Part shown: positions 8,611 to 16,755 of the stretch, in pieces
Layout of the letters: the number at the start of each line of letters is the position of its first letter
How positions within the stretch are numbered: the stretch's first letter is position 1
NCBI GenBank assembly: GCA_008375315.1
Contig: CP032507.1
Span: 2,035,001 to 2,099,000, forward strand
Length of the DNA stretch: 64,000 bases
Direction: 5' to 3'
From: Ectothiorhodospiraceae bacterium BW-2
Lineage (GTDB): Bacteria; Pseudomonadota; Gammaproteobacteria; Thiohalomonadales; Thiohalomonadaceae
Notes under the pieces: generated by a model
The model's input: only the letters and a program-made list of their open reading frames with translations
What the model was told of the DNA's origin: nothing
Databases searched by the model: none
Translations under genes and position numbers: made by a program

Positions 8611-8671
8611 TTAGCGGTAAATCGCCCACCGCTGACAAGATTTTATTAAACTGGGCGTGGAGATTAAGTAA

Positions 8672-9209
8672 ATGAAGAAATTTTCATATTTAGCTGTTAT
8701 ATTATTAGCTCTTTCAGGTTGTAATAGTTCTGATGATAATTCAACCGATACTACTGATAATTCAAACACATAAACAATAACTGATTGCTACACAGCAAGA
8801 TACATCAACAGAACAGACAACAGAGTCAACTGTATTAACTCATCAGATGATTTCTGCTAACCCGTGGTATGTTATTAGTAATGATGAAAATGCTGAATGT
8901 CGTGGAAAATTTGATTATGATGTTAACGGTAATATAACTGCATATATTTTGGAAAATGGTACTGAAAATACCTATTTGGGAACCTACTCATTAGAGGAGG
9001 GAATAGTATCTTTTCCTCCTGATGATCGTGGGACATAAAATATGAGCCTTACTGAAAAACAAGAGACAAAGTTATATGTTTAAACAACTTTAATTAAGCC
9101 TGATGGTTCGGAAGAAATAGATAATACTATATGGTTTATGATTTGTGATGATGCATTAGAGTTTGCAATATCAAAAGGAAATAATTGTAATGAATTACTG
9201 CCAGGCTAA
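8672..9209 (+). pseudogene. Lipoprotein gene, frameshifted
   Basis: Starts MKKFSYLAVILLALSGCN, a clear lipoprotein signal with lipobox LSGC, preceded by GTGGAG. The frame stops after 33 codons at 8771; sequence of the same AT-rich style continues in another frame at 8847-9038 (NPWYVISNDENAECRGKFDYDVNGNI) and decays further to about 9209. Several frameshifts make it a pseudogene. It is cargo of the first well-bounded cassette (8611-9716). Function unknown. Confidence 0.6.
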
Positions 9210-9230
9210 GAAAAAAATTTGAGACAATTT

Positions 9231-9434
9231 ATGAAATTAAAAGTCATTATCCACGAAGCAGAGGAAGGCGGCTATTGGGCAGAAGTACCATCAATCTTGG
9301 GCTGTTCTACACAAGGAAATAGCTTTGATGAGCTACTCCATAATATTTATGAAGCGGTAGAAGGCTGTTTATCTGTTGATATTCAGGAAATTCAATTGGA
9401 ACCACATGATAAAGTGATGGAGATTGCTGTTTAA
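9231..9434 (+). CDS. hicB: HicB-family antitoxin
   Basis: 67 residues beginning MKLKVIIHEAEEGGYWAEVP and continuing with LGCSTQGNSFDELLHNIYEAVEG, the partial RNase H-fold signature of HicB antitoxins. HicB neutralises HicA, an mRNA interferase. The usual DNA-binding C-terminal domain is absent, as in short HicB forms. An upstream TTG at 9219 is possible, but homology begins at the ATG at 9231. It is directly followed by hicA, which has lost its start codon. Confidence 0.85.
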   Translation: MKLKVIIHEAEEGGYWAEVPSILGCSTQGNSFDELLHNIYEAVEGCLSVDIQEIQLEPHDKVMEIAV

Positions 9435-9637
9435 AGTCAATCAGCGGAAAGCAACTTTGTAAACTACTTGAGGCACGAGGTTGGATTTTACAGCGAGTGA
9501 ACGGTAGTCATCACATCTACTCAAAAGCAGGAAATATAGCTCGAATATCGGTTCCTGTGCATGGTAATAGCTCACTGAAAATTGGGCTTTTGTGTCATTT
9601 AATGAGGATAGCAGAAATAGATGAAACAGAGCTGTAA
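9434..9637 (+). pseudogene. hicA: HicA-type toxin without a start codon
   Basis: The frame reads LKSISGKQLCKLLEARGW..., then NGSHHIYSK and a late IDETEL end, a full-length HicA double-stranded-RNA-binding fold with its catalytic His (GSHHIY). The position of the initiator Met is TTA (9431-9433); no ATG, GTG or TTG occurs in frame nearby upstream. The rest of the frame is intact. I infer loss of translation by a start-codon mutation. The frame stops 7 bp before the attC left box. Confidence 0.8.
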
Positions 9638-9643
9638 ATTTAT

Positions 9644-9722
9644 CGCTAACCAGTCGCTCCACCTGACCGTCAACTGCGTCGCTTCGCTTGCGGTTGGCGG
9701 CAGGTGAGCTTGGTCGTTACCC
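9644..9722 (+). repeat. attC-like site 1
   Basis: 79-bp imperfect palindrome. Left box CGCTAAC (9644-9650), right box GTTA at 9716. Arms GCTCCACCTGACCGTCAACTGC and GCGGTTGGCGGCAGGTGAGC are complementary with mismatches, with a short TCGCTTCGC loop. The left box is the exact complement of GTTAGCG at 8610-8616, the start of the cassette it ends, as expected of an integron cassette. Confidence 0.8.
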
Positions 9723-10218
9723 CCCAGCCCGCCACCCCCAAGGCTGCTGTTGCCCCCCCTCAACCGCCCAAACCCCTAATTTAGCCGCCCGAGCCTCCCT
9801 CTCAGCCGCAAAATAAGCGGCCTCACCACAATACCGCCCATAAACCGCCGCCATCCCCGCCCGCCATCGCCAGATTAACACTCTGGCCGGTCGCATCAAA
9901 CACCTCCGCCACCACCCGCCCGTAACGGTCAGTATCATGGCGTTTGAGGGTAACTTCAGTACCAATAATCCCCCGCAAGTGATCCCGACTCTGCTCTCCC
10001 CACGGCTTCTGCCCCATCTCTGGGGTATCAATGCAGTAGAAGCGGGTTTTAATCGTTTCATTGCCACAGCTCAGGGTAGCGGTATCGCCATCATAGACCG
10101 ATTTCACCCGACACGATTCGGCAGTGGCGGTCATCGGCAGCGGTATCCCGCCATCGAGCCACGGTACCATCAGTCCGGTGAGGGCAACGCCCCAAAACAG
10201 AATCAGGCGGGCTCTCAT
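9717..10218 (-). pseudogene. Thermonuclease-like (SNase) gene, copy 1, frameshifted
   Basis: Start MRARLILFWGVALTG (ATG at 10218; signal-anchor like), then the SNase fold: DGDTATL, RFYCIDTPEMGQ, GRVVAEVF. These carry the metal-binding Asp residues and Arg of micrococcal-nuclease family enzymes, which cut DNA and RNA. A 2-bp loss near 9860, relative to copy 2, moves the frame at VNLAM; the remainder (YCGEAAYFAAEREARAAKLG) continues in another frame to TAA at 9717-9719. That stop codon is the TTA of the attC core read backwards. Lies opposite to the cassette direction. Overlaps an upstream coiled-coil gene in ATGA. Confidence 0.85.
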
Positions 10219-10400
10219 GGCATTCCCACCATCCGCCCCATCATCCCCATCGGGCTGCTCATTTGGCCGATATTGCGCCGCATCGCGCCAACATTGCCGG
10301 TCATGGTGTGCATTTGGGCGGTGAGAATACCGAGATTGTGCCCCATACCGGCCACGCTCTGGCTGAGGTGGGCTGTAGTCTGGCGGAAGCAGTAGCCCAC
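10215..10400 (-). pseudogene. C-terminus of a helical protein upstream of SNase
   Basis: Reads ...HLSQSVAGMGHNLGILTAQM...IGQMSSPMGMMGRMVGMP, a Met/Gly-rich helical tail without a recognised domain. The 5' part is missing, cut off near the IS insertion at 10415. Its TGA overlaps the SNase ATG, so the two formed an operon. A shorter version of the same tail lies next to SNase copy 2 (21193-21278). Confidence 0.5.
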
Positions 10401-10495
10401 ATTGACAGGTTACCCCCCTGAGTGTCAAGATACCCTGAGACCACCCCTGATGAGAAATGAATGTAGAATCAGGGGGGCAACAGAGGAGATACACG

Positions 10496-10900
10496 ATGCC
10501 CAAAGATACTACCGTTTTACCCTCCAACGAGGTTACCGACCCCGATGAAGAGAAGCGCTCCTACCGCAAATTTAGTGAGGAAGAGAAGCTTCGGATCCTA
10601 GCAGAAGCAGAGCAGTGCAAGGAGCCGGGTCAGCTAGGCGAGCTGCTGCGCAAAGAGCAGATCTACAGCTCCCATCTGACCAAATGGCGCCGACAACTGC
10701 AAGCACAGGGGCAGGCTGGCCTGAAAGGGAAACAGAGTGGTCGCAAACCGAGCCTAGACAAGCGAGATAAGGAGATAGAGCGTTTAAAGAAGGAAATTCA
10801 GCGTCTTAGCCAACGGTTACAGCAGACCGAAGGGGTGATTGCGCTCCAAAAAAAAGCCTTCAGCTTATTGGAGCAGATGAACACAGAGATAAGCTTATGA
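10496..10900 (+). CDS. IS3-family transposase OrfA (copy 1)
   Basis: 134 residues from ATG at 10496, which has AGAGGAGA just upstream; an earlier in-frame ATG at 10457 lacks a good site. A helix-turn-helix region (YRKFSEEEKLRILAEAEQC...LLRKEQIYSSHLTKWRR) binds the IS ends and a C-terminal leucine-zipper-like coiled coil (IERLKKEIQRLSQRLQQTE) mediates oligomerisation. The stop overlaps orfB in ATGA, suggesting coupling rather than classic -1 frameshifting. Confidence 0.9.
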   Translation: MPKDTTVLPSNEVTDPDEEKRSYRKFSEEEKLRILAEAEQCKEPGQLGELLRKEQIYSSHLTKWRRQLQAQGQAGLKGKQSGRKPSLDKRDKEIERLKKEIQRLSQRLQQTEGVIALQKKAFSLLEQMNTEISL

Positions 10901-11946
10901 GATTAGTTGAAAAAGAGTGCCCCAGTTCGGTGAGCATAAGAGCCGCTTGCGATAGCCTAGCGCTCTCGCGTGCAGGCTACTACCGCCGACAGGCTCCGGT
11001 TGTCTCCCCCCGAGCGAGCCTTCCAAGACCCGTCGCAGCCAATGCGCTGAGTGAGGCAGAGAGGCAAGCCGTTCTGGGGCTTTTGAACAGCGAACGATTC
11101 TATGACCAACCTCCGGCAGAGATCTATGCTAGCCTGCTGGATGAAGGGAAATATTACTGTTCAATCAGTACGATGTATCGGATCCTTCGTGCTAATCAAC
11201 AGACGGGAGAGCGGCGAGCTCAAAAACCGGCCAAATCACACGCTATCCCCCGATTACGGGCGACCCGCCCGAATGAGGTTTGGACATGGGATATCACTAA
11301 GCTTCCCACCACAGAGCAGGGTAACTTCTTGAATCTCTATGTGGTGATGGATCTCTACAGCCGTTTTATTGTGGCTTGGATGGTCTCAAGGAAGGAGAAT
11401 AGTGAGCTCTCCAAGCTGTTAATCAGTGACGCAGCGGCTCGCTATCGGGTCGCGCTCAGTGGCTTAACACTGCATCAGGATAGAGGTGTGCCGATGACCG
11501 CCAGAGGCTATCTCGACTTGATGGCCGAACTGGGGATCACCTGCTCCCACAGCCGTCCACGAGTCAGTAACGACAATCCGTTTAGCGAGAGTCAATTTAA
11601 AACACTCAAGCAACAACCCGATTATCCTCAACGATTTACAGGAGTTGACCATGCCAGAATATGGTTTAGTGACTATGTTGACTGGTACTGTTTCCACCAC
11701 CACCATCGAGGGATTGCGTGGTTCACTCCAGAGCAGGTATTTACCGGTCGTTACAAGGAGGTTAGCGAGCAGCGTGAACAGGCGCTGAAGCAGGCCTATC
11801 AGCAGCATCCGAAACGCTTTATTCATGGTGAGCCCAAGGTTAAGCAACCCCCTACTGAGGTATGGATTAACCCCGCTCTACCGGAGGAGGGGGTGGGGTC
11901 GCTGGAGGTCAACTATCCAACCCTGAATAGAGCGAAGGAGAGATGA
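10897..11946 (+). CDS. IS3-family transposase OrfB, DDE integrase (copy 1)
   Basis: 349 residues with an N-terminal HTH_21-like region (SIRAACDSLALSRAGYYRR) and a retroviral-integrase-fold core. Catalytic residues: WTWDITKL (D1), HQDRGVPM (D2), and NDNPFSESQFKTLK (E). D2 and E are separated by 35 residues, the DD(35)E spacing of the IS3 family. Frame intact, no stops, so probably active. Confidence 0.93.
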   Translation: MRLVEKECPSSVSIRAACDSLALSRAGYYRRQAPVVSPRASLPRPVAANALSEAERQAVLGLLNSERFYDQPPAEIYASLLDEGKYYCSISTMYRILRANQQTGERRAQKPAKSHAIPRLRATRPNEVWTWDITKLPTTEQGNFLNLYVVMDLYSRFIVAWMVSRKENSELSKLLISDAAARYRVALSGLTLHQDRGVPMTARGYLDLMAELGITCSHSRPRVSNDNPFSESQFKTLKQQPDYPQRFTGVDHARIWFSDYVDWYCFHHHHRGIAWFTPEQVFTGRYKEVSEQREQALKQAYQQHPKRFIHGEPKVKQPPTEVWINPALPEEGVGSLEVNYPTLNRAKER

Positions 11947-12013
11947 GTGACGGTGCCGCTAGTGGGTCTATCGTCGATGGCTTTAGCCGGTTGTGGTGGC
12001 TGAATGACAGAGC

Positions 12014-12076
12014 GTTATCCATAGCCCGCCCCCCGGAGACCCCCTTATTATCGTAGGGGGGCGGGCTGTGGGTAAC
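12014..12076. repeat. Large hairpin in the IS 3' noncoding region
   Basis: Arms GTTATCCATAGCCCGCCCCCC (first 20 bases from 12014) and the matching GGGGGGCGGGCTGTGGGTAAC end at 12076 pair over 21 bp with few mismatches. The element's 12077-12297 remainder has no coding signal. Repeated inverted in copy 2 at about 27492-27554. It may terminate read-through or protect the element, but this is inference. Confidence 0.75.
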
Positions 12077-12306
12077 GCGGTGCAGGAGGGAGGTTCCTAG
12101 ATTAGGGGTTGCAGTTCGCCTTGCAGCTCCCCCTTGCTGAAGGGCTTGGCTCTTGCGGCAAAGGGCCATGAGGGTCATGTTCGCTCCTTGTTGCGTCATG
12201 ACTCAACATAGGCGAAATTTGCCGGTGAGGGCAGTGGCAATCACCGGCTAGATTTAGAGCTTTATTTTTTTAACAACTGGTCTCAAATTACTTGACAGGT
12301 TACCCC

Positions 12307-13089
12307 ATGAAATACCAAAACCACCACAGAAACCACGCCATCGTTCCCGGTCGGGAGAGCGCCCTTGATGCCTTTATTCAGCAAGACTACAAAGGGATGC
12401 GGCACAAGCTCAAAAACGCCTACAGCTCCAACAGTGAAGATGCCCTCACCTGGTCATGCTTCGATACCCTGGAGCACCTGCCATCACTCGATAAAATCGC
12501 AGCGCTCGATGAGATATTGTTTGACGCCTATGGCGGCGCACCCCCTGTCACACTGGCCGAAAAAGGGTTGAGCAATAGCGATGTGACCATCCACATCGGC
12601 AAAAGATACGATGCCCCGACCCTTAAAGAGTCCACCGAAGTCGATGCCAGTATTGAAGCCCCCAACACGCTGATATTTATTGAAGCCAAACTCTACTCCG
12701 CCATTAGCCCGGCACAGCCACCCAAAAAGCCGCATGATCAAATCGCCAGAAAACTCCGCGTAGGCATTGATAGCGCCAAAGCGACAAACAGTGAGTTCTA
12801 TTTCATCTTTCTGGACATCGCACCACTGGAAAAAATGAACCAAAGAAGGTCAAAATCAGAAGTCATGGAGGGCTCTGGCAGTGGCTACCATGACAAATGG
12901 AAAAGTGCATGGCTGTTTAGCTACTACAAAAAAGGCCGCGCCAACAGCCTTAAACCACTGGAAGAGGCGCTAACAGAGGTAGCCGATAAGTCAGCCATCC
13001 CCGACATCGCCGCCAATATGGGCTGGCTCACTTGGGCTGACCTGTTTAAATGCACCTTACGCGCTACTCTTAACGCAACGAGTACCTGA
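12307..13089 (+). CDS. PD-(D/E)XK-like nuclease domain protein, 3' end fused to HNH fragment
   Basis: About 260 residues starting at ATG 12307, right after GGTTACCCC, the same core-like bases that start other cassettes here. EVDASIEAPNTLIFIEAK (111-128) fits a PD-(D/E)XK nuclease active site (E-x-D ... E-x-K), as in restriction or repair nucleases. The last codons (ATLNATST) are read out of frame from an HNH-gene fragment, so the natural C-terminus is probably lost. No ribosome binding site is clear because the IS ends 9 bp upstream. Confidence 0.6.
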   Translation: MKYQNHHRNHAIVPGRESALDAFIQQDYKGMRHKLKNAYSSNSEDALTWSCFDTLEHLPSLDKIAALDEILFDAYGGAPPVTLAEKGLSNSDVTIHIGKRYDAPTLKESTEVDASIEAPNTLIFIEAKLYSAISPAQPPKKPHDQIARKLRVGIDSAKATNSEFYFIFLDIAPLEKMNQRRSKSEVMEGSGSGYHDKWKSAWLFSYYKKGRANSLKPLEEALTEVADKSAIPDIAANMGWLTWADLFKCTLRATLNATST

Positions 13090-13240
13090 TTAGCTCCCAC
13101 CACCCGCTGCGGGAGACCCTTATCGCCCAGACCGGTGCCAGTCGCGAAAAGCGGCAGGCGTATCTGCAAGATGCCTACAACTGTGCCGCAGTGTTTGGCA
13201 GAAGTGGCAGCCGAGGGCTGAGGGAGTGGCGGTTTTTTAG
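13073..13240 (+). pseudogene. HNH gene 3' fragment (copy B)
   Basis: Matches the last ~165 bp of the complete HNH gene from GCAACGAGTACCTG to its stop, with a small internal deletion at GTGTTTGGCAGAAG (bases for TGSW missing). Carries the common tail to GATATACA. No nuclease motif is retained. Confidence 0.9.
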
Positions 13241-13281
13241 GGTTTAGGCTGGACAGGGGATGCGGGGTTGATATACAGGCT

Positions 13282-13320
13282 GGAGTCGGAGTTTTAATTT
13301 TACTCTGACCCCGTTTATTT
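13282..13320. repeat. GGGTCAGAGTAAAATTAAAA-type repeat (with copy B)
   Basis: GGAGTCGGAG, then TTTTAATTTTACTCTGACCC and GTTTATTT. The same motif follows the HNH tails at 19138-19164, 21766-21810 and 23164-23206 with small changes. Similar sequences border transposase-related repeats in other proteobacteria. It marks the junction between HNH tail and cargo. Confidence 0.6.
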
Positions 13321-13340
13321 GCTTAATCTGTTGGCTACCA

Positions 13341-13775
13341 TCATATTGGTGATGCTGTGGTAGTACTGGTATAGAGCGATCTGGCTCTCAACTCCGGGAT
13401 TTTGAAAAATGGTTTGGTCGGTTTTTCTAGGGTAATGAATTCATCTGCCTGTGCCAATATCGCTATAGCGGCATGTAGTGAATCCATCGGCGTCAAATCA
13501 TACTGGCCAGCCAGTGCAATCGCTTTGGGAAGCAGTTCTGTCGTTGAAATCACCACTTTTTCGGTCAGATCGAAAAGCTGCTGCAGAATTACCGCTTGTT
13601 CACGCTGATTATGAAACATTGGTTTCGGTAACACCTCCAGAATCACATAATCGCTAATGACCAACTGCAAATCAACCGCTTGTAGTGTGGTATAGATCGG
13701 CTCAATCACAGCGCTGTCGCCCTGTACCGCGCTAATCCAGATATTGGAATCGACATAGACCCGTGATTTAGCCAT
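13341..13775 (-). CDS. PIN-domain toxin
   Basis: 144 residues from ATG at 13775: MAKSRVYVDSNIWISA starts the PIN fold with the first catalytic Asp; EVLPKPM carries the second acidic residue and LTPMDSLHAAIAILAQADEFITLEKP the last two (Asp and Asp/Glu). Predicted Mg-dependent ribonuclease. It overlaps its upstream antitoxin by 8 bp. A longer frame exists upstream, but homology begins at MAKSRV. Opposite in strand to the attC array. Confidence 0.85.
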   Translation of the reverse strand: MAKSRVYVDSNIWISAVQGDSAVIEPIYTTLQAVDLQLVISDYVILEVLPKPMFHNQREQAVILQQLFDLTEKVVISTTELLPKAIALAGQYDLTPMDSLHAAIAILAQADEFITLEKPTKPFFKIPELRARSLYTSTTTASPI

Positions 13776-14028
13776 CGGCAGGCTCACCCCGCCGCTGCCG
13801 CATTTCTGCCAAAATTTCATCCTGACTCATGGGTTTACCACCCTGTTGCAGATAGTTATTTCGTGCAGCCATTGCTAAATGAGCTATATCACTCAATGGT
13901 TCAGAGTGAGGGGGGTGATCGCTCAATGGCTCGATTGTAATTTTCACAGTTAACCCTTCGGGTAGCTCGTCAGGCAGATGTAGCAGGTGGTCAGCCTTTA
14001 TGGTCGATTTGAGGGTAATGGTCTGCAT
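13768..14028 (-). CDS. Antitoxin partner of PIN toxin
   Basis: 86 residues from ATG at 14028 (MQTITLKSTIKADHLLHLPDELPEG), an AbrB/SpoVT-like N-terminal strand pattern. The C-terminal half (PMSQDEILAEMRQRRGE) probably wraps the toxin. The stop overlaps the toxin start, giving a standard antitoxin-toxin operon. The 14044-14307 gap upstream holds a short CCACGC-A-GCGTGG palindrome at 14109 and no gene. Confidence 0.8.
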   Translation of the reverse strand: MQTITLKSTIKADHLLHLPDELPEGLTVKITIEPLSDHPPHSEPLSDIAHLAMAARNNYLQQGGKPMSQDEILAEMRQRRGEPADG

Positions 14029-14307
14029 TTTTATTCCATCCATTCAGTTGTTAAAAGCGCTATGCTCAAATTGGGTAGTTACGCTAATCTGGTCATACAT
14101 ATTCATTACCACGCAGCGTGGGAATGAGATAATTCGTAACCTTACGCCACCGTAGCGTAAAAAGCACCGCAAAATTTGTTTCACTACTCCCCTGATGAAC
14201 CACAGAGGAGAACAGAGATGCCGACCCTTATCCCGGAGATATGCAGCATGGACAGAAGGTCGAGTCGTTGGTGATTATTAATCCGTTGTTAGTGGGTTGA
14301 GGTAACC

Positions 14308-15135
14308 CTACCTCGCAAGGCGTAGACCGATGCTGCCATAGCGGTCGCCCGGCCAGAGGCTGCTGCGACCAGCGCAACGCAGACTGTTGGCGTCGTAGCC
14401 CCAGCTACCGCCACGATTGACCCAGAGGGAGGCGCTCGCCGTATATATAGGGTTGTAACGGCTGTGTTGGTTGTAGGCATTTTTGTCATACCAATCCTGC
14501 ACCCACTCCCATACATTGCCACTCATGTCGTAGATACCTAAACCATTGGCCTGCTTTCCGCCTATAGCATGATGTCCATCTGCCCAGCTTTCTCCATGCC
14601 AGCCCACGCTATCGACACTGTTGCTGCCACTGTAGGGTTCATTTTTACCACCACTGCGGCAGGCATACTCCCACTCCGCTTCAGTCGGTAAACGGTAATT
14701 ACCGCCCGTTTTTTGGTTCAATTTTCGAATAAATTGCTGGCTATCTTCCCAACTTACCTGCTCGACCGGATGGCTACCCCCTTTTTTAAATTTGGAGGGG
14801 TTGCTCCCCATCACCGCCTGCCATTGGCTTCGAGTTACCTCATATTTGCCTATCTCAAAACTATCGAGACACACTTCATGTACCGGCTTTTCGTTACTGC
14901 CGCCACTGTTACTGCCCATCTGAAAGCAGCCACCGGGGACGCGCACCATTTTACCCGTTAATAGCTCTCGCTCCCGTTCTCGCCGCTCCCGTTCTCGCCG
15001 CTCCCGCTCCAACCTCGGCTGCTGAACCTTCTCAATAAACCGATTCATCCGCTCCACATTATCCCGCAGCATCTCATCCGCCTGTAACGACACCGGCACT
15101 AACGACAACAAAACAAGTAAACCAAAGCGTCTCAT
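14308..15135 (-). CDS. Formylglycine-generating-enzyme-fold (SUMF1-type) secreted protein
   Basis: 275 residues. Signal peptide to about residue 19, then a charged Arg/Glu helix (ERERRERERRERE), then a full FGE-sulfatase/C-type-lectin-like domain: VRVPGGCFQMGS, KYEVTRSQWQAVMG, YRLPTEAEWEYACR, YDMSGNVWEWVQDWY, and the terminal RGGSW...IGLRLAR. The catalytic Cys pair of true FGE is not evident, so it may be a binding protein. The C-terminal ~25 codons resemble the variable region of diversity-generating retroelement targets. Its ATG overlaps the stop of the LPP20-like gene by 4 bp. Confidence 0.85.
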   Translation of the reverse strand: MRRFGLLVLLSLVPVSLQADEMLRDNVERMNRFIEKVQQPRLERERRERERRERERELLTGKMVRVPGGCFQMGSNSGGSNEKPVHEVCLDSFEIGKYEVTRSQWQAVMGSNPSKFKKGGSHPVEQVSWEDSQQFIRKLNQKTGGNYRLPTEAEWEYACRSGGKNEPYSGSNSVDSVGWHGESWADGHHAIGGKQANGLGIYDMSGNVWEWVQDWYDKNAYNQHSRYNPIYTASASLWVNRGGSWGYDANSLRCAGRSSLWPGDRYGSIGLRLAR

Positions 15136-16161
15136 TTCAAATCCTCTCTAACCATCTTTTGCCGTGCCCCGCGCTGGATGCGCTGTTGCTGAATCGTCAC
15201 CTCACACCCCTCTGCCAGTATAAGCAGCTTATCCAGATGGTGGCTGTGGTAGCGCTCCCCCTTGCGGGTGGATATCGGCTCAAACGGGGTTAAATTTCGC
15301 GGCTCGGGGCAGAGCAGCAGCCAGTGGCTGACAGTATCAGAACGCTGTTCCGGTCGCAGTTCGGTGATTAAGCCATCAAACTGCTCCGGATTGGGGTAGA
15401 TGAGCTGTTGATTTGCCTCTACCGGATAGTTTTTCCGCAGTGCTACAGTCGCCCCCTCACTCAGTAGCTGTAGGTAACTTAAATACCCCGCTTGCCGGCT
15501 CTCTATCTGGAGTTGAAACAGCATTTCAGGGGGATAGTCGGGTAGTTGGGGTTGCAGCGTCAGTTGTAGTGATTGCGAGGTCACATCAGGAAATAGCTGT
15601 ATCAGCTCATTTTGACGCAGTACCACCTGTTGTTGGCCATTGCTGATAAAGTAGGTGCGCTGGCTGCTCTGCAACTGTAGCTGAGGCGGGTAACCGAGCT
15701 GCTGTTGTAGCGGTTGCAGCAGCGGGCTTTGGTGCAACAGCGTTTTGTTATCAGCAGGCTGCCAAGTGAGTGCAGCCAGGCGCTGTGCCAGCGGTCGGTG
15801 GTCATAGCCTAACGCGACAAAGTAACGCCCCTGATGCTGTTCACTCTTTACCACAGTTAACATCTGTTTTTTGCTCCAGCGTCGCGCGGCTCGCCTGTTC
15901 CAGCTGCTGTTCACTCTGTCGGGTAACGCTATCACCACTCACTTGAGTCTTTTGGGTGAGAGTAGTGCTAATTTGGCTGGAGAGCGTTTGGCTTAAATCG
16001 GCTCTGGCCAGCTACTTCGCTTGTTGTAGCTCTGGCGCATCACCATAGCCAATCCACACGCCCTGCTGCTGCAGGCTCTGCTGGGCATACCACTGCGGTA
16101 CAGTATCGGGGCGTGGCTGGCATCCGACTAATAGCGCCACCAGCAACAGTATGGCAGGCAT
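15132..16161 (-). pseudogene. LPP20-like lipoprotein gene, broken
   Basis: From ATG at 16161 it reads MPAILLLVALLVGCQPRPD, a lipoprotein signal, then an LPP20-type start (WIGYGDAPELQQAK). An in-frame TAG near 16013 interrupts it. The frame then continues (LARADLSQTLSSQIST...) to a run of six A (plus-strand T6 near 15868), after which homology (VVKSEQHQGRYFVALGYDHRPLAQRLAAL) is in another frame and runs to 15132. One nonsense and one homopolymer frameshift are seen. An alternative is programmed slippage at A6 plus readthrough, which I think less likely. Confidence 0.65.
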
Positions 16162-16397
16162 TAAAAGCGTAACGCGCGATTGCCCATTAAGACCGGGGTT
16201 TGTCGGTTCAGCCCACCCAAATCGAGGCTGGTTCGGTTCACATCCCCACTCACCTGTAGCGCTAAGTCTCCGATATGGGTCGGTGGCTTGAGTAACGCTT
16301 TCATCAGGTAGTAGCTAAACAGCCGGTGCCCGGTTTCGGGGTAGCCGTTAGAGAACTGTTTATAAGCCATAGACCGCTTTAACAAAGCCGGCAACAT
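16161..16397 (-). pseudogene. C-terminal fragment of a caspase-like peptidase
   Basis: About 70 codons reading FSNGYPETGHRLFSYYLMKALL and ending NRQTPVLMGNRALRF, the p10-side end of bacterial caspase/metacaspase (peptidase C14) domains. The His-Cys catalytic part is missing. The 5' end is fused, out of frame, to the ankyrin lipoprotein gene, which points to a deletion between them. The stop overlaps the LPP20-like start. Confidence 0.65.
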
Positions 16398-16755
16398 CGA
16401 GCGTCTGCCGCTGGTAGTCCACTGTCAATGTGGCATCGCCGCCTTTCTCTAATGCCAGTTGTAGCAGTTGTGGTGAACGGCTGGCCGCCAGCATCATAAA
16501 AGGGGTGATTTTGTCCTGATTGGGCTGATTCAGCTCTGCTCCCTGCTCCAGTAGTTGCTGTACTACGCTATCGGCTGCTCCCTGCTGCAGCGCTTCGGTG
16601 AGCGATAGCTGTGCTGAGACACTTTGCCGGGAGGCTGCTGGTGCAGCTGTTTTCTGCTGGGAGTGCTGTTGTGGGCGGCTGACTTCGCTGTTACAGCCGG
16701 TTAGGGTCATCAAGCCCAACAAAGAGAGTATTAAAAAGGCATAAATTGAAGTCAT
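16360..16755 (-). CDS. Ankyrin-repeat lipoprotein (probably truncated)
   Basis: 131 residues: lipoprotein signal with lipobox LTGC, a Gln-rich linker, then ankyrin-like helices (SLTEALQQGAADSVVQQLLEQGAELNQPNQDKITPFMMLAASR). Only about two repeats remain before the frame runs into the caspase remnant. First gene of the minus-strand operon with caspase fragment, LPP20-like and FGE-fold genes. Ankyrin modules mediate protein contacts; the protein is probably anchored at the outer membrane. Confidence 0.65.
   Translation of the reverse strand: MTSIYAFLILSLLGLMTLTGCNSEVSRPQQHSQQKTAAPAASRQSVSAQLSLTEALQQGAADSVVQQLLEQGAELNQPNQDKITPFMMLAASRSPQLLQLALEKGGDATLTVDYQRQTLDVAGFVKAVYGL

Larger units (their letters stand above)
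10415..12297 (+). mobile_element. IS3-family insertion sequence, copy 1
   Basis: Left end CCCCTGAGTGTCAAG at 10415; right end ...TTACTTGACA at 12297. The inner inverted repeats TGTCAAG...TGAGACCA match at both ends. It carries orfA and orfB coupled by ATGA and about 350 bp of noncoding 3' DNA with a strong hairpin. It is identical at protein level to copy 2. Compared with copy 2 and the solo end, the last 7 bp (GCTTCCG) are replaced here by GGTTACC, so this right boundary was altered. A 15-bp repeat TTGACAGGTTACCCC flanks it (10402 and 12292). Confidence 0.9.

Noticed and set aside
9937-10395. 152-codon plus-strand frame
   Set aside because: It is the opposite strand of the SNase gene, whose protein motifs are clear.
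11909-12199. 96-codon minus-strand frame in the IS 3' region, and a 127-codon frame inside orfB
   Set aside because: Both are low-complexity or lie opposite the transposase; no start signal and repeated only because the IS is repeated.
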